A stretch of DNA of 64,000 nucleotides from Pictodentalium vernedei (Eukaryota > Mollusca > Scaphopoda > Dentaliida > Dentaliidae), in NCBI GenBank assembly GCA_031216915.1, contig CM062294.1:34239128-34303127 (forward strand), given 5' to 3'. The notes beneath the pieces were generated by a model that was not told the DNA's origin, searched no databases, and was given only the letters and a program-made list of their open reading frames with translations. The position numbers and the translations under genes were made by a program. Of the stretch, positions 10,830 to 22,190 are shown piece by piece. Position 1 is the stretch's first letter. Each line of letters begins with the position of its first letter.

Positions 10830-12700
10830 GACAATGTTAATCGAACAGTCTTGTGCTTTCCGGATGCGAAAGTGGAGGATCTGAAGGACCGGATAGATGG
10901 TATTGTGGCAGGGTCAGGATCGGATCTGGCGGTGGTGGTCAATGTGGGGACCAAAAACATCAGGAAGAGAAGGTTTGGTGGAGTCTTACAGAGGTTTAGT
11001 CAGCAAACTGCTCAGTAGGAATGCAAGAGTAGTTGTCCTTCCTGTCATGTGGCGTCGGGACGAACGGAACTCAAGGGTTTTGGCGCTAAATCAGGAGTTG
11101 GAGGACTACTGTGTTGACCTGGGAATATCCTTTATCGATCATTGGGATACGTTTTGGGGCAACGCGAGCATATACGGGCGTGACGAGCTGCATCTTAGCA
11201 GGATGGGAACACGGGTATTGGGGGATAAAATTCGACGGGTAGTGGAGCCTTTTTGGAGAGGAGCGGGATGGGGGCCACAGGCAAGTATAGCAAGAGTGAA
11301 CACAGATGGGGTGAACAAGAGCAAGTGGGGCAGATTAAGTTTACCAAGGCTAGCGCCAGAAAACAATGGGAGCCGTCGGCGGAAGCCAATGGATCTCGGT
11401 ACCCTAAAAGTGGGCTATTGCAACATCCTGGGTCTCCACCGGAATGTAAGTGAAATTGCTACATTGGCCGAGGCTGAGGACTTTGATGTCATGGGTTTAA
11501 GCGAGACACGGTTAAGACACGAGGAACAGGTAGACCAAGTAAGGGGTGCGTGTGGATAGAGATAGGGCGAACAGAAGGCCAGAAAAAGGGAGAAGAGGTA
11601 GGCATGTGTATTGAAGAAGACTTAAAACCGTCGCTGATCACAGACCTGGAAGATGTCAGCATCTCGGTTGAGGTATCAAAAGAAATTGGATAGGTAAAGA
11701 TCAATCTAAGAAACAAAAGTGTTGCCCTTGGGATTGTGTACTGTGTGGTGAAGGAAGCAAACCCGAGTGGAATGACAATATATTCAACACTAAGGTCCAA
11801 TGTCACAGAACTAGTAAACAGGGGGTTCGATATAATTTTGATGGTTGACTCTAATGGACATGAACATATAGGTGGTAAGGAAGAATAGAGGGCGGGGATA
11901 AGAGAGTGGAAGGAAGCTGTTGAAATTCACAAATGAGCAAGGTCTGAAGATTCTGAACAGGGACGAGAGGTGTAAGGGGAAATTGACCTGGGAGAGGAAC
12001 GACAAAAAATCAATAATCGACTATAATCTCCCATATATTAATTTATGGAGGGAGGTGATAGGGGTAGAAGTGGATGATGAGGGTAAAAGGGAGTTGGATA
12101 GTGATCACAACTTGATTACAATGACGATCATGGCCAAAACAAAATGAAAAGCAAAGGGAGCTTTAAGGAGATTTGGGAACTCAAACAGGATGCTGACTGG
12201 GCGAGGTTTGAAGAAAAATTAAAACCAAAGCTTGCAACCGCACACAAGGGGGCCAGTGTCCAGAAAATGGCCGCCGCCATAGTTGCGAGCCTAGTGGAGG
12301 CAGGGAAGGAAAGTGTAGGAAAGATAGGGTACCAACACGGGAACTTGGGTACAGAGTGAACGAAGAACTGAAAAGGGCCATAATGGGTAGAAAAGCTAAA
12401 TGTGCTGCACGCAGGAGATGTCGAAACCTCAAAACGAGGCTATGGTAGCAAAGGAAGAATACCAACAAGCACGAAATAAAATGAATAAGATTAAAGTCAA
12501 TAATCGGAGAGTGCGAAATAGCAGTCGTATTAGGACGATAAGAATGACAGGAAATGGGTGAATAAACGTAACAAATGAAGAAACCCACAGAGTATTAAAG
12601 TAGATGGCAGAGATACAGATGATCAAGATTAAATCGCATTAGAACTGGTCAAGCACTGGGAAAAGGTAAACGATAAGCGATGGGGCATCGGCAATATCGA
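10830..12700 (+). pseudogene. Diverged LINE-A fragment: end of ORF1 (SGNH) and first part of ORF2
   Basis: Translation in shifting frames follows LINE-A. First comes the C-terminal SGNH region of ORF1 (NRTVLCFPDAKVEDL, then the block V equivalent GRDELHLSRMGTRVLG). Then come the ORF2 endonuclease (GYCNILGLHRNVSEI, VMGLSET, LDSDHNLIT) and the linker, up to a point equivalent to about 59,604 of the near-complete copy, where similarity stops. Both ends are truncated, and several frameshifts and stops are present. Its divergence from the other two copies is far greater than theirs from each other, so it is an older insertion or a separate subfamily. Confidence 0.8.
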
Positions 12701-13917
12701 GCTTCATAAGTATGCATCTCGGTACGAGATTTCTACAATACGTACATCGTGTAAAATCGTTATCCTCAGTTAATGGCATCATTCATAGTTACAAAATGAC
12801 GAGACATCGAAAATTGGTCATTCCTGCATAAGATCTGATTTAATGTTAGGAGAGTGTGAATTGCTCAGAGTTCTCAGCTTGAGCATTTGTTTAGCACATA
12901 TTTCATTTCCAGAATAATACCAAATAATAATAACCTGATAATTCTATAATAAATGCGTGGGCATTTCAGCTACAAGAATCAATTTTATGTCCCCTTTTAT
13001 GGCTTCATTTTCAAAATGTTTCTCGGTAGTGAATTTCCAACTGGGGGAGGGACCGGGAGGGGATTCCCCCTCCCGGTCCCTCCCCCTAGTTGGAAATTCA
13101 CTACCCTACCCCCCCCCCCCCCCCGCACACGCCCAATCGGAAACAAACTTCTAGCCACGTCCCTGAGTAGAACAAGGCTTCTTAGAATGCTAATGGAAAA
13201 ACGGGGTGAAAACATGAAATGGGAACGTATGAAGGAAAGGGACAGTTTTATAGTTTGAGAGATCGAGAAAGTGTCAATGGGAGGAAGTATGAAATGAGTG
13301 TTATTATTATTATATTTTATTACATTCCTCAGTTCGTTTTGCATTGAATTTAATGTTGATTAAAAAGTGGTAATGTCACGAGTGAATTATGTCACTTCAA
13401 TAGTAACTTTGGAACGACTGACGTATATAAGCCACGCCCCCACCGGAACTATTTTTGTTTTTGTTTATCGCTGGTAAACAGTTAATTAAAATGAATTTTC
13501 CTTCTGAATATTTTTAAAAATCCTTTCTTTCCTCTATGAACAAGTTCGTTAGCACAGTTGATAAAATCCAAATAGAAATGTTTTATCTTATGGCTGAATG
13601 CCATTCCCCAAATGCGACTGGAACGCCATATAAAATAGTAAAATATCGAACGGAAGTCACAAAAATAAAACTGGGCCATTTCCAATCGAAGATTTGACAC
13701 AGAAAGTGATGTATTCATACGCGCTAATTTCAGAAGCATTTCAGAGTTGCATTTGCGAATATATTGTGTGGAATTATTTTTAATGAAAGACATTTTGGTC
13801 TAAATGTAATTTACTAAAGAGAGTGACCCATTCTTACGGCAAGTTACGGTATATAATTCGCCTCGAGACAGGACTATTTCGTATTTCCTTCCTGCTAATT
13901 TTAGAAATGTTTCCGTG
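12701..13917. other. No gene recognised; contains hairpin and C-tract
   Basis: After the LINE-A remnant the sequence is AT-rich without transposon ends that I can define. It holds the strong palindrome at 13,026-13,104, a C16 run (13,109-13,124), a TATATAAG string near 13,422 and, from about 13,480, imperfect ~300-bp repeats that continue to about 14,100. Short minus-strand frames here (up to 103 codons) have no recognisable domain. Confidence 0.45.
13026..13104. repeat. Strong 79-bp palindrome (hairpin)
   Basis: The two ~37-nt arms start GTAGTGAATTTCCAACT and end in its reverse complement. They differ by a one-base bulge and enclose a loop of only a few bases. The inner arms are very GC-rich (GGGAGGGACCGGGAGGG). 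No target duplications are visible, so its origin is unknown. Confidence 0.8.
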
Positions 13918-14065
13918 TTTACACTAAATTGGATTATATCTGACAATAGTTTGGGTTGAATTATTATAGTAAAAGATCTCTTTATTTCAAATGTCATGTA
14001 ATAAACATAGTAATCAATTTGTTTTGAGCGTTACGGTAAATAATTCATCTCGAGACGGGACGTGA

Positions 14066-14098
14066 GTAAATCACGAGGGCGTAGCCCGAGTGATTTAC
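14066..14098. repeat. Hairpin at the truncated end of the inverted PLE piece
   Basis: Arms GTAAATCAC and GTGATTTAC, extended by GGGC/GCCC after a 2-nt mismatch, close a 3-nt loop. The copy in unit 2 is at 31,730-31,762. It lies immediately outside the point where the inverted PLE homology ends (14,101). Confidence 0.65.
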
Positions 14099-14550
14099 GA
14101 ATCTGTCAACTTATTTTTAAAGTTCTTTTTAGCCCAGATCAAGGCACGCGCCGAAGCGCTGTTGAAGTCTATTTTTTCGAGTCCAGGAGGTGGTCGCATA
14201 GCCAAAGTTATCTTAGACTTCAACTGGTTTAAATTTACCTTATAATGCTCAACTAAAGCATTTAACGTTTGATTGGCCCATCCCACACTAATCTGTCGAA
14301 AAACAGAAAAAATGTGTGGGGTGGGAAGAGCTGGCTTTAGAAAGCCACCTAACTCATCTACTTTCTTCTCCAGCTGTTTCGGGAAATCCCGATTTGCCAA
14401 ATGGTGCTCTAATAGCCCAATGTGGTGCAAACATTGAAGCACCTGAAACAAAGCCTTGACCAGCCTAGAATAAGCCTGGAACGATTGTTCCTGGCCAGTT
14501 CCGGACTGGGCAACTCTCTGCCTCTGATACCTCTACCCTTTTCTTGCCAT
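14095..14550 (-). pseudogene. PLE ORF1 N-terminal fragment, inverted, unit 1
   Basis: Starting at an ATG at 14,550 (minus), the frame matches the N-terminal ~150 residues of the PLE ORF1 at 37,238 (FPKQLEKKVDELGGFLKPAL, RPPPGLEKIDFNSASARALI). Codon 6 is TAG here where the unit 2 copy has CAG, so this copy could not be translated from its start. Homology ends at the inverted-copy breakpoint and a stop follows three codons later. The region is predicted mostly helical; no known domain is visible in it. Confidence 0.85.
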
Positions 14551-14691
14551 TGTTAAAGAAAGTAGTTGAATTAAGTATAAATAAAATATAAAAGTGATGA
14601 AATAAATAAAACTGGAAAATTAGATATTACCTATTAAAGAAGATACCTGGATTGGTTGCAGTCTTCAGCAAAGGTAGAAAATAATCCGTCT

Positions 14692-14732
14692 GTCTCGACG
14701 CGTTTCGCTTGGTTTGGCTTTTTCAAAGAGAC
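14692..14732 (-). ncRNA. Degenerate hammerhead-like motif, inverted copy
   Basis: This is the reverse-strand copy of the motif described at 37,060-37,100: GTCTC and GAGAC arms enclosing GCGAAACGCGTC. The unit 2 inverted copy is at 32,355-32,395. Only a candidate, because the catalytic CTGATGA box is degenerate. Confidence 0.3.
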
Positions 14733-14757
14733 TTTGAGGAAAATGATTCCAACTTTG

Positions 14758-15323
14758 AATGAATGAATGAAAGGTTTTAGCGCGCCGAAGGCGCGCAGGG
14801 ACGATGTGGGATTTACAAATCCCTTGCGACCCCGTTAGCCTTATTTTATTCCCTTGGATCTTGGATCACACAGGCCTAGCCTTCCTATTGCCTCAAATGG
14901 GGTCTGAAGGGGTATGCACGCGGTTAGAATTCCTGGCAGTTTGCATTGGAGTGATAGATTGTCAAAGACCAAACCCACAACGCCATTAAGACTATTGGAG
15001 AGTGGGCTCTATTCGGTTCCAGCTTGGCGATGGTAGAGGTTTGAGTCCCACCATGGTGGCGAGCCAGAATATAATGTTGTGCGATGGCAATTTTAAGGGA
15101 AAAAGAAAAAAGAAAACCAAACAGCAACGCCGGTTTGGTAGCGGCCCCGGTATATGACCATAGCGGTTACAAAAAGGAATGGAGAAAGCTCCAACAGTTT
15201 AGTTTGAAAAAAACCGGGAGTCATCCATCAAGCCTTCTGGGAGATAGGATGCCGTATGTGATTTTGAGGTATCTGGTTATCCTTCGGGAATTCCAAATGA
15301 CCTCCACCCCCCCCCCCCCCACA

Positions 15324-15370
<47 letters not shown>

Positions 15371-15576
15371 CCCTTAAAAGGGCTGTTTCCTGGCAAGATT
15401 GTTTCAATCCTTGCCTTGGTCTGTTTGGTTTTCTGCACATCTTTGCTTGAGGATTGTTTCAATCCCTCATAGTTTGTCATTCAGTTTGGTCGTGTGTCTG
15501 ATGAGATAGAGGAGGTAGAAAAGATAGAGAGCTGGAAATTAGAGCAATTCGGTTTTTAATTTACACCTTTGGGGTG
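14758..15576 (-). mobile_element. 819-bp retroposon-like insertion with 9-bp target duplication
   Basis: Unit 2 lacks this segment and shows the empty site. In unit 1 it is bounded by identical CCAACTTTG at 14,749-14,757 and 15,577-15,585. There are no terminal inverted repeats. On the minus strand it ends in (CATT)n, a simple-repeat tail that suggests a SINE or truncated LINE inserted antisense. Internal features include a long A/T homopolymer (about 15,326-15,369) beside a C-run, a palindrome AGCCCTTAAAAGGGCT (15,369-15,384), and two copies of GATTGTTTCAATCC (about 15,397 and 15,453). No protein domain recognised. Confidence 0.75.
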
Positions 15577-16180
15577 CCAACTTTGGGAGGGCATGCATGG
15601 TATATATCCATATGTGGGCTGGGGGTGTTTTTCACAGCTCAGTACATAATTAAACTCGGTAACAAGCTGACAAATGTCACTCATCTAATTAATTCTTTTC
15701 AATCTGAGATGTCCCAAGTTTGTTTTTCACAACTCAGTTTGTGTCGTCCAAACAAATTAGATGAAGCCCTATTGATTGGCTTCCATTGAATTTTAATCAG
15801 TCAGTGAGTGGTTTGCTTTACTGACCCCATGAAGCCCTATTGGTTGGCTTTGATTTAAGTAAAACCAATTGGGAGCGGTTTGCTTTACTGGCTTCAGAAG
15901 TATGTGAAAATAATATGAAAAAATGGTTTGATAAAATATATTGAGACTAAAGAAATAAATGAAAAAATAACGCCAAAGATCATGATGCCTCACGAATGTT
16001 ATCAGTTGGAACGAATATCCCCCGACGGAGGTTTATGACGGAAAATATTTTACACCACGTAGAAATTGTGTGTTTTACCTTCTGAACCTCTACATTGTGT
16101 GAAAGGTATGAAAAATTAAAAATAAAAATAAAAATAATAATTTAAATAAATGAATCAACCAAATAAATAAATAAATAAAT

Positions 16181-16611
16181 TTAATTTATAAAGTAACAGG
16201 ATGGAAAAATCTTTTGGAGGCAATACCAGTTTTCAAGCCCACTTGACAAAGTTTGGACATTTTTCCTTAAAAGAACAAATTTTCCATGTTTTTGACTCAG
16301 CCAAAGCCAAAAGTTGGATTCTAATGCAGAAATGACTCTTTTATCACATGGAAGTGGTAAAATGTCTCTTTGGTGGGGTTGGGAATGATTATAGGTATCG
16401 CGGAACTAAATATTGAAATTTGAGTGAACCGCCTTAAAATGTTGCACTCGGAAATGACGCAATCTCTAAAAATAAACAGCCTTGGGAAAATCCGTTGTTT
16501 CAATAAATTGCATTATTGTTGAATATTCCTGATAAAAAAGAGGGTGATTTGATGACTTTTGGACCTAAAAAATACAATTTACTTTTTGTGTGTTTTTGTA
16601 GGGAATTCCCT
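16181..16611. repeat. Left arm of a ~430-bp inverted repeat; half MITE with its flank, unit 1
   Basis: This stretch is the reverse complement of 18,474-18,926. It consists of about 215 bp of source-locus flank (16,181-16,396) followed by the inverted right half of the 457-bp MITE (GGTATCGCGGAACTAAATATT start). The MITE half breaks at its central palindrome AGGGAATTCCCT (16,600-16,611). Unit 2 has the same arm at about 33,016-33,446. Confidence 0.75.
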
Positions 16612-17466
<855 letters not shown>

Positions 17467-18258
17467 AAGGTGTTCAGCATGAACATACTCTCCGATAAAG
17501 ACAATTTAACAGCTGTTGAACGGAGAGCCCTCACGAAACTTCGAAAGAATAAGAAATTAGTAATTAAACCAGCCGACAAAGGTGGGTCGGTAGTTGTTCT
17601 ATCTCGGGATAATTATATAAAGGAAGCCATGAGACAACTCAGCAATACTCAACATTATAACAAAATAGATTCACTTATTTGGCCTAGTAATATCGAAAAA
17701 TTCAATAAGATCTTAAAATTTCTCCTCGACGAAGGTCACATTATCAAAAAACACTTGAAATATTTACAAGCTAAGCTCAGTGCTCAAACAAGACAATTTT
17801 ATATCCTACCAAAGATCCACAAGGACCGTTCTTCATGGACGGATGACTTAACTCCGCCCGGGAGGCCAATTGTATCAGATTGTAATTCGGAATCTTATGC
17901 GATCTCGGAATTAATTGATTATCATCTGAAACCTATAGCAAATAGACATCCGAGCTATCTAAAAAATACACAGGATTTCCTGTCAAAAATTCCGAAATTG
18001 AAAATATCGAAAAATGCAATTCTGGCTACTTTGGATATCGACAGTATGTATACGAACATTGATATTGATAAAGGTGTTGAATCAGTTAAAAATGCATTTA
18101 AAAAATATCCGGATGCGAAACGCCCGGATGAACAAATTTTGGATCTTTTAGAGCTGAGCTTAAAAGGTAATGACTTTCAATTCAATGGAGAATATTTTCT
18201 ACAAATAATGGGTTGTCCTGTGGGCAAAAGATTCAGTCCTAATTTTGCAAGCATTTAT
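17467..18258 (+). pseudogene. PLE reverse transcriptase fragment (RT motifs up to B), unit 1
   Basis: Starts abruptly after the (CA)n array at the position equivalent to 39,063 of the PLE in unit 2. It is open through the N-terminal RT region (KLVIKPADKGGSVVVLSRDN), the QFYILPKIHKDRSSW block, motif A (LDIDSMYTNI) and motif B (GCPVGKRFSP). A MITE inserted after ASIY then truncates it. Motif B has Val where the copy at 33,664 has Met. The shared MITE and LINE-B insertions show that it is the duplicate of the 37,238 PLE and not of the 33,664 PLE, so 5.4 kb were lost between the (CA)n and this point in unit 1. Confidence 0.88.
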
Positions 18259-18715
18259 GGTCTCACAGAACTAAATATTTTCCCATAGGCGACCATTATA
18301 ACTTTCAGGTGGAAGAAAATATGATCGCATCACTTTAATTTTGGCATTCAAATATCTCTGTCAAGTATAGCCCTTCAGACAACTTTTTCTGATCTGAAAA
18401 CAGGGGGTCATGCAACAAATAAGAGAGAAAAACTGACACAAAGGGAAGTACCGGTCACGTGCACATATTTTTCAGGGAATTCCCTACAAAAACACACAAA
18501 AAGTAAATTGTATTTTTTAGGTCCAAAAGTCATCAAATCACCCTCTTTTTCATCAGGAATATTCAACAATAATGCAAGATGTCAATTGAATGTTTCAAAC
18601 TTTTATTGAAACAACGGATTTTCCCAAGGCTGTTTATTTTTAGAGATTGCGTCATTTCCGAGTGCAACATTTTAAGGCGGTTCACTCAAATTTCAATATT
18701 TAGTTCCGCGATACC
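18259..18715. mobile_element. 457-bp MITE with ~22-bp imperfect TIRs, left copy in unit 1
   Basis: Begins GGTCTCACAGAACTAAATATT and ends in the reverse complement of GGTATCGCGGAACTAAATATT, giving about 18 of 22 matching terminal positions. The left flank is PLE coding sequence ending TTAT. Its right flank is TATAATC and not the PLE continuation, because a further 2.1 kb and a second MITE follow. It is non-coding, with no transposase, and the superfamily is not determined. Confidence 0.78.
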
Positions 18716-19738
18716 TATAATCATCCCCAACCCCACCAAAGAGACATTTTACCACTTCCATGAGATAAAAGAGTCATTTCTGCATTAGAATCCAACTTTT
18801 GGCTTTGGCTGAGTCAAAAACATGGAAAATTTGTTCTTTTAAGGAAAAATGTCCAAACTTTGTCAAGTGGGCTTGAAAACTGGTATTGCCTCCAAAAGAT
18901 TTTTCTATCCTGTTACTTTATAAATTAACTGAGAAGGATGAGAATTTACAGCTTTCTTTAAAAAACTACCCTGATCCCAACATAAAACTAACATCTGCAT
19001 CAGCACAAAATATTTTTAGAAAAAATCTGTCTCATTTAACCACACTGCAAGAAAAACAGTGTCCCAACCCCCATGGAACAATATGGATGTCAATTTTGTT
19101 TCCAAAACTGGGGATGCAGCTATATATTTCACAAATATGAGAGGACTCTACCAGTTTATCCTAACAACTGATGTCAAATTTTATTCCACCATCTGATGTA
19201 GTAAAATTTTGCCCTGAATAGGACCTCCCGGTATGTCCCTTTTCATCAAAATATGTGATATAATTCATAATTTTATTGATATTGACCCAAAACAAACCTA
19301 CTGTGATATGAACTTTCCCATCTGTAATAGTTTTAAAATCACAGTCTGGCTTCTGAAGACATTTCACATTGTATTGATGAATATTTTGCAATTTTTGTAA
19401 AGGAAAAGCCTCAGTTTTCTCAGTAAAGGCACATAGAGTCATTGGTATGGCACTGACAAAACATAAAAGAGTGTTTTTTTCCAAAAGAATGACCAGTACC
19501 TGCTACTGTGATATCTCATAACACTGGTAAGATGCCTAAAACCATCAAATATTGACTCTATAGTGCTATGCATATGCTGCAAGTTCCCATAAGTGCACTT
19601 TCATAACCCTTGTTTTAATCCCCACAGACACCCATTCTGGCAAAAAGATTGAAATTGTTGAAAACATGTTTCCGAAGAGGATGAATCAGACATTTGCTTC
19701 AAGAATATAGTGGTATTTGATGTTTAATATACTTGTGT

Positions 19739-19769
<31 letters not shown>

Positions 19770-19867
19770 GGGGGTGAAAGTTAGTCAGCTGCCAATTATT
19801 GAAAATGTAGATCCAGGCAAGTGAAAAGCAAAGAAACACCATGTCTGATGAAGAGACAGACAGACAC

Positions 19868-19900
<33 letters not shown>

Positions 19901-20823
19901 TAGGCTTGCAGTCACACATGTAGGAGGTCTACATGAGAGTACTGAATGGCATACAATAAAAAATATAGTGGAAGAGCCAGGGCAAGGTTGTTAAATTGAA
20001 AAATAACTCAGTGGACCATGAGTGCTGAAGCCTCAAAGTAAATCATAAGAAACTGAAAGTGTATGATACTAACTTGAGCCTCTAAAAACATGCTGTTCAG
20101 TCTTTCCAAATGTTTATCATCAGCAGAAGGGTTAAATATGTGTGGGAGAGAGGACTTGGTTCAGGGAAAGAGCAATATTTCACAACTGTCACTGTAAATT
20201 TATGCTGTATCAGCGGAACCATGGCAGCACTAGTACTAGACAACTATATTGGTAGCTATGCACAAATGCCATTCACTCACATTTGTAATTTTATTATGTT
20301 ATTTTCCACTGTAGCCCCACCCCTTCCTCAAATTTGTGTTCCAGGATACTCTTTCAATGAAGGAATTGTTTTCCAACATTTTGAAGAGCATAATATAGAA
20401 GAGAAAAACTTCTAAATAATAGTGAATAGAAGGGCAGTGTAGGTTTTCTGTCTGTGTTTGAATGGTGATTTGGGAGGGGGTTGGAAGATTTGGAATCCTC
20501 CCTGCCCCTAGAAATATGAGGAGAAACCATGGTTTAAATAAATATGTTAATAGGGTAAGATAGGCTGTTAGTTAGCAGCTGCCAGAGGTTATAGTGTGCT
20601 CCTGGGGAATACACTTGCTCAAGATGTGAATTTTCTTGCATGAACAGCCTTAGTTTTGGAAATATACAGCTTTAATTGCTGACTGTGACAAAAATGTAAC
20701 TTCTCAAAACAATAAAATGGTTTGGTAAGGTGTATGGTCCCCAAATAAATATTTAAATGTGAAATAATCCCCCAAAATAATAACTGAATCTGGTCTGGAA
20801 GCCAAAAAAACATATTTCCTATA
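18716..20823. other. 2.1-kb segment between two MITEs, unit 1 only
   Basis: The first 210 bp (18,716-18,925) are the reverse complement of 16,187-16,396. The remaining ~1.9 kb are unique in the window and hold a (GT)n plus G-run (about 19,733-19,774) and a (CAGA)n array (about 19,855-19,903), but no coding region. The segment is bounded by TATA on both inner sides (18,716-18,719 and 20,820-20,823), as if it were the circularised flank of a donor MITE. Confidence 0.6.
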
Positions 20824-21280
20824 GGTCTCACAGAACTAAATTTTTCCCATAGGCGACCATTATAACTTTCAGGTGGAAGAAAATATGATCGCATCACTTT
20901 AATTTTGGCATTCAAATATCTCTGTCAAGTATAGCCCTTCAGACAACTTTTTCTGATCTGAAAACAGGGGGTCATGCAACAAATAAGAGAGAAAAACTGA
21001 CACAAAGGGAAGTACCGGTCACGTGCACATATTTTTCAGGGAATTCCCTACAAAAACACACAAAAAGTAAATTGTATTTTTTAGGTCCAAAAGTCATCAA
21101 ATCACCCTCTTTTTTTATCAGGAATATTCAAGAATGATGCAAGATGTCAATTGAATGTTTCAAACTTTTATTGAAACAACGGATTTTCCCAAGGCTGTTT
21201 ATTTTTAGAGATTGCGTCATTTCCGAGTGCAACATTTTAAGGCGGTTCACTCAAATTTCAATATTTAGTTCCGCGATACC
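20824..21280. mobile_element. 457-bp MITE, right copy in unit 1
   Basis: Same element as 18,259-18,715, with a few substitutions and small indels (the left terminus reads AAATTTTT instead of AAATATTT). Its right flank TTATGTAGCGG is the correct continuation of the PLE RT, so it supplies the right junction of the original insertion. Confidence 0.78.
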
Positions 21281-21618
21281 TTATGTAGCGGAATGGGAGG
21301 AAAATGCCTTAAGCAAATGTGCAAAGCATCCTCTCGTATATCTCAGATATTTAGATGACATTTTTATTATTTGGGAACATTCAAAAGAAGATTTTGATGA
21401 TTTTTTAGAAATTTTGAACAATCACGATCCAAATATTAAATTGAAAGCTACTATCAGTGAAAATTCTGTTGATTTTCTCGATGTGACCGTGTATAAAGGC
21501 AAGCAATTTCAGGCGTCCGGTCATTTAGATTATAAAGTATATTTTAAACCAACTTTTTCACATCAATTGTTGCACACAAAATCATTTCATCCTCAACATA
21601 CATTTAAAGGTATCATCA
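21281..21618 (+). pseudogene. PLE reverse transcriptase fragment (motif C), unit 1
   Basis: Carries the RT catalytic YLDD box (YLRYLDDIFIIWEHS) and the following DFLDVTVYKG region, then stops at the 13-14 bp target TAAAGGTATCATCA (21,605-21,618) where LINE-B is inserted. The rest of this PLE (GIY-YIG part) is not present in unit 1. Identity to 40,310-40,647 is nearly complete. Confidence 0.88.
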
Positions 21619-22190
21619 TACATTTAAAGGTACCAAATGACCACGTGACCATAATGGCGGGTAGTCGTTGAATTTTTCGCTCTCTTGTATCGAGATCAAT
21701 TATGTGTGTTAATTGTGTTTCTTGGCTGGAAAGTTTTTTCTAGACTGATTTGGATGCACTGATACGGGTTTTTACTTTACAATTCTGGGATGAATTCAAA
21801 TGAGACTTAGTGGAATGTCTTAAAAAAACTTAAAACTTTCTGCATGTAAACATGTACGATCAATGACGATCAATGGCGGTTCCTCTCTGTGACTGTTCTC
21901 AAGCGTGCTTTATTGTGAATTGTGTTGTTTCCTCTCCCTTATTTTGGAGTGTACTTAATGGTCAGATTATAATGGTGAACTTGGATGTTTAGAACGCAGA
22001 CTTTCAGTTTCATGGGAGAATAATTTCATAAACTTATAATATCATTCCGGATTTTTACTTGGATATTCTGGATTCTTTACACCTGCCTGCCATTTTCGGC
22101 ACAACTGTACCCTAATTCTTGTTCTGATCACCATTGGATGCTTATGAACTGTTTTGTGAACTGTTCTCATTAATCCTTTAATCATTTAAT

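Larger units (their letters stand above)
14101..16180 (-). mobile_element. Inverted 5' piece of a PLE (promoter-like region plus ORF1 start), unit 1
   Basis: Read on the minus strand, this piece begins at the (ATTT)n tract (about 16,140-16,180). It then follows the region upstream of PLE ORF1 at 36,470-37,237, enters ORF1, and breaks after about 160 codons at 14,101. An inverted partial copy lying upstream of a forward copy is a known PLE arrangement. In this unit the piece is interrupted by an 819-bp insertion at 14,758-15,576. Confidence 0.85.

Noticed and set aside
13415..13435. Host core promoter with TATATAAG
   Set aside because: No gene follows on the plus strand; the only downstream coding sequence is an inverted PLE fragment and repeats.
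15030..15060. Pol III B box (GGTTTGAGTCC) in the 819-bp insertion
   Set aside because: It is on the plus strand while the retroposon tail shows minus orientation, and no box A lies at the right distance upstream.
15369..15384. Histone-type 3' stem-loop or terminator (AGCCCTTTTAAGGGCT on the minus strand, followed by T-run)
   Set aside because: Lacks the invariant GG/CC base of the histone stem, no histone gene is near, and the T-run is part of a homopolymer in the insertion.
15380..15480. CRISPR-like repeats (two GATTGTTTCAATCC copies; complement contains ATTGAAAC)
   Set aside because: Only two copies, ~57 bp apart, inside an 819-bp retroposon in a eukaryotic transposon context; no array.
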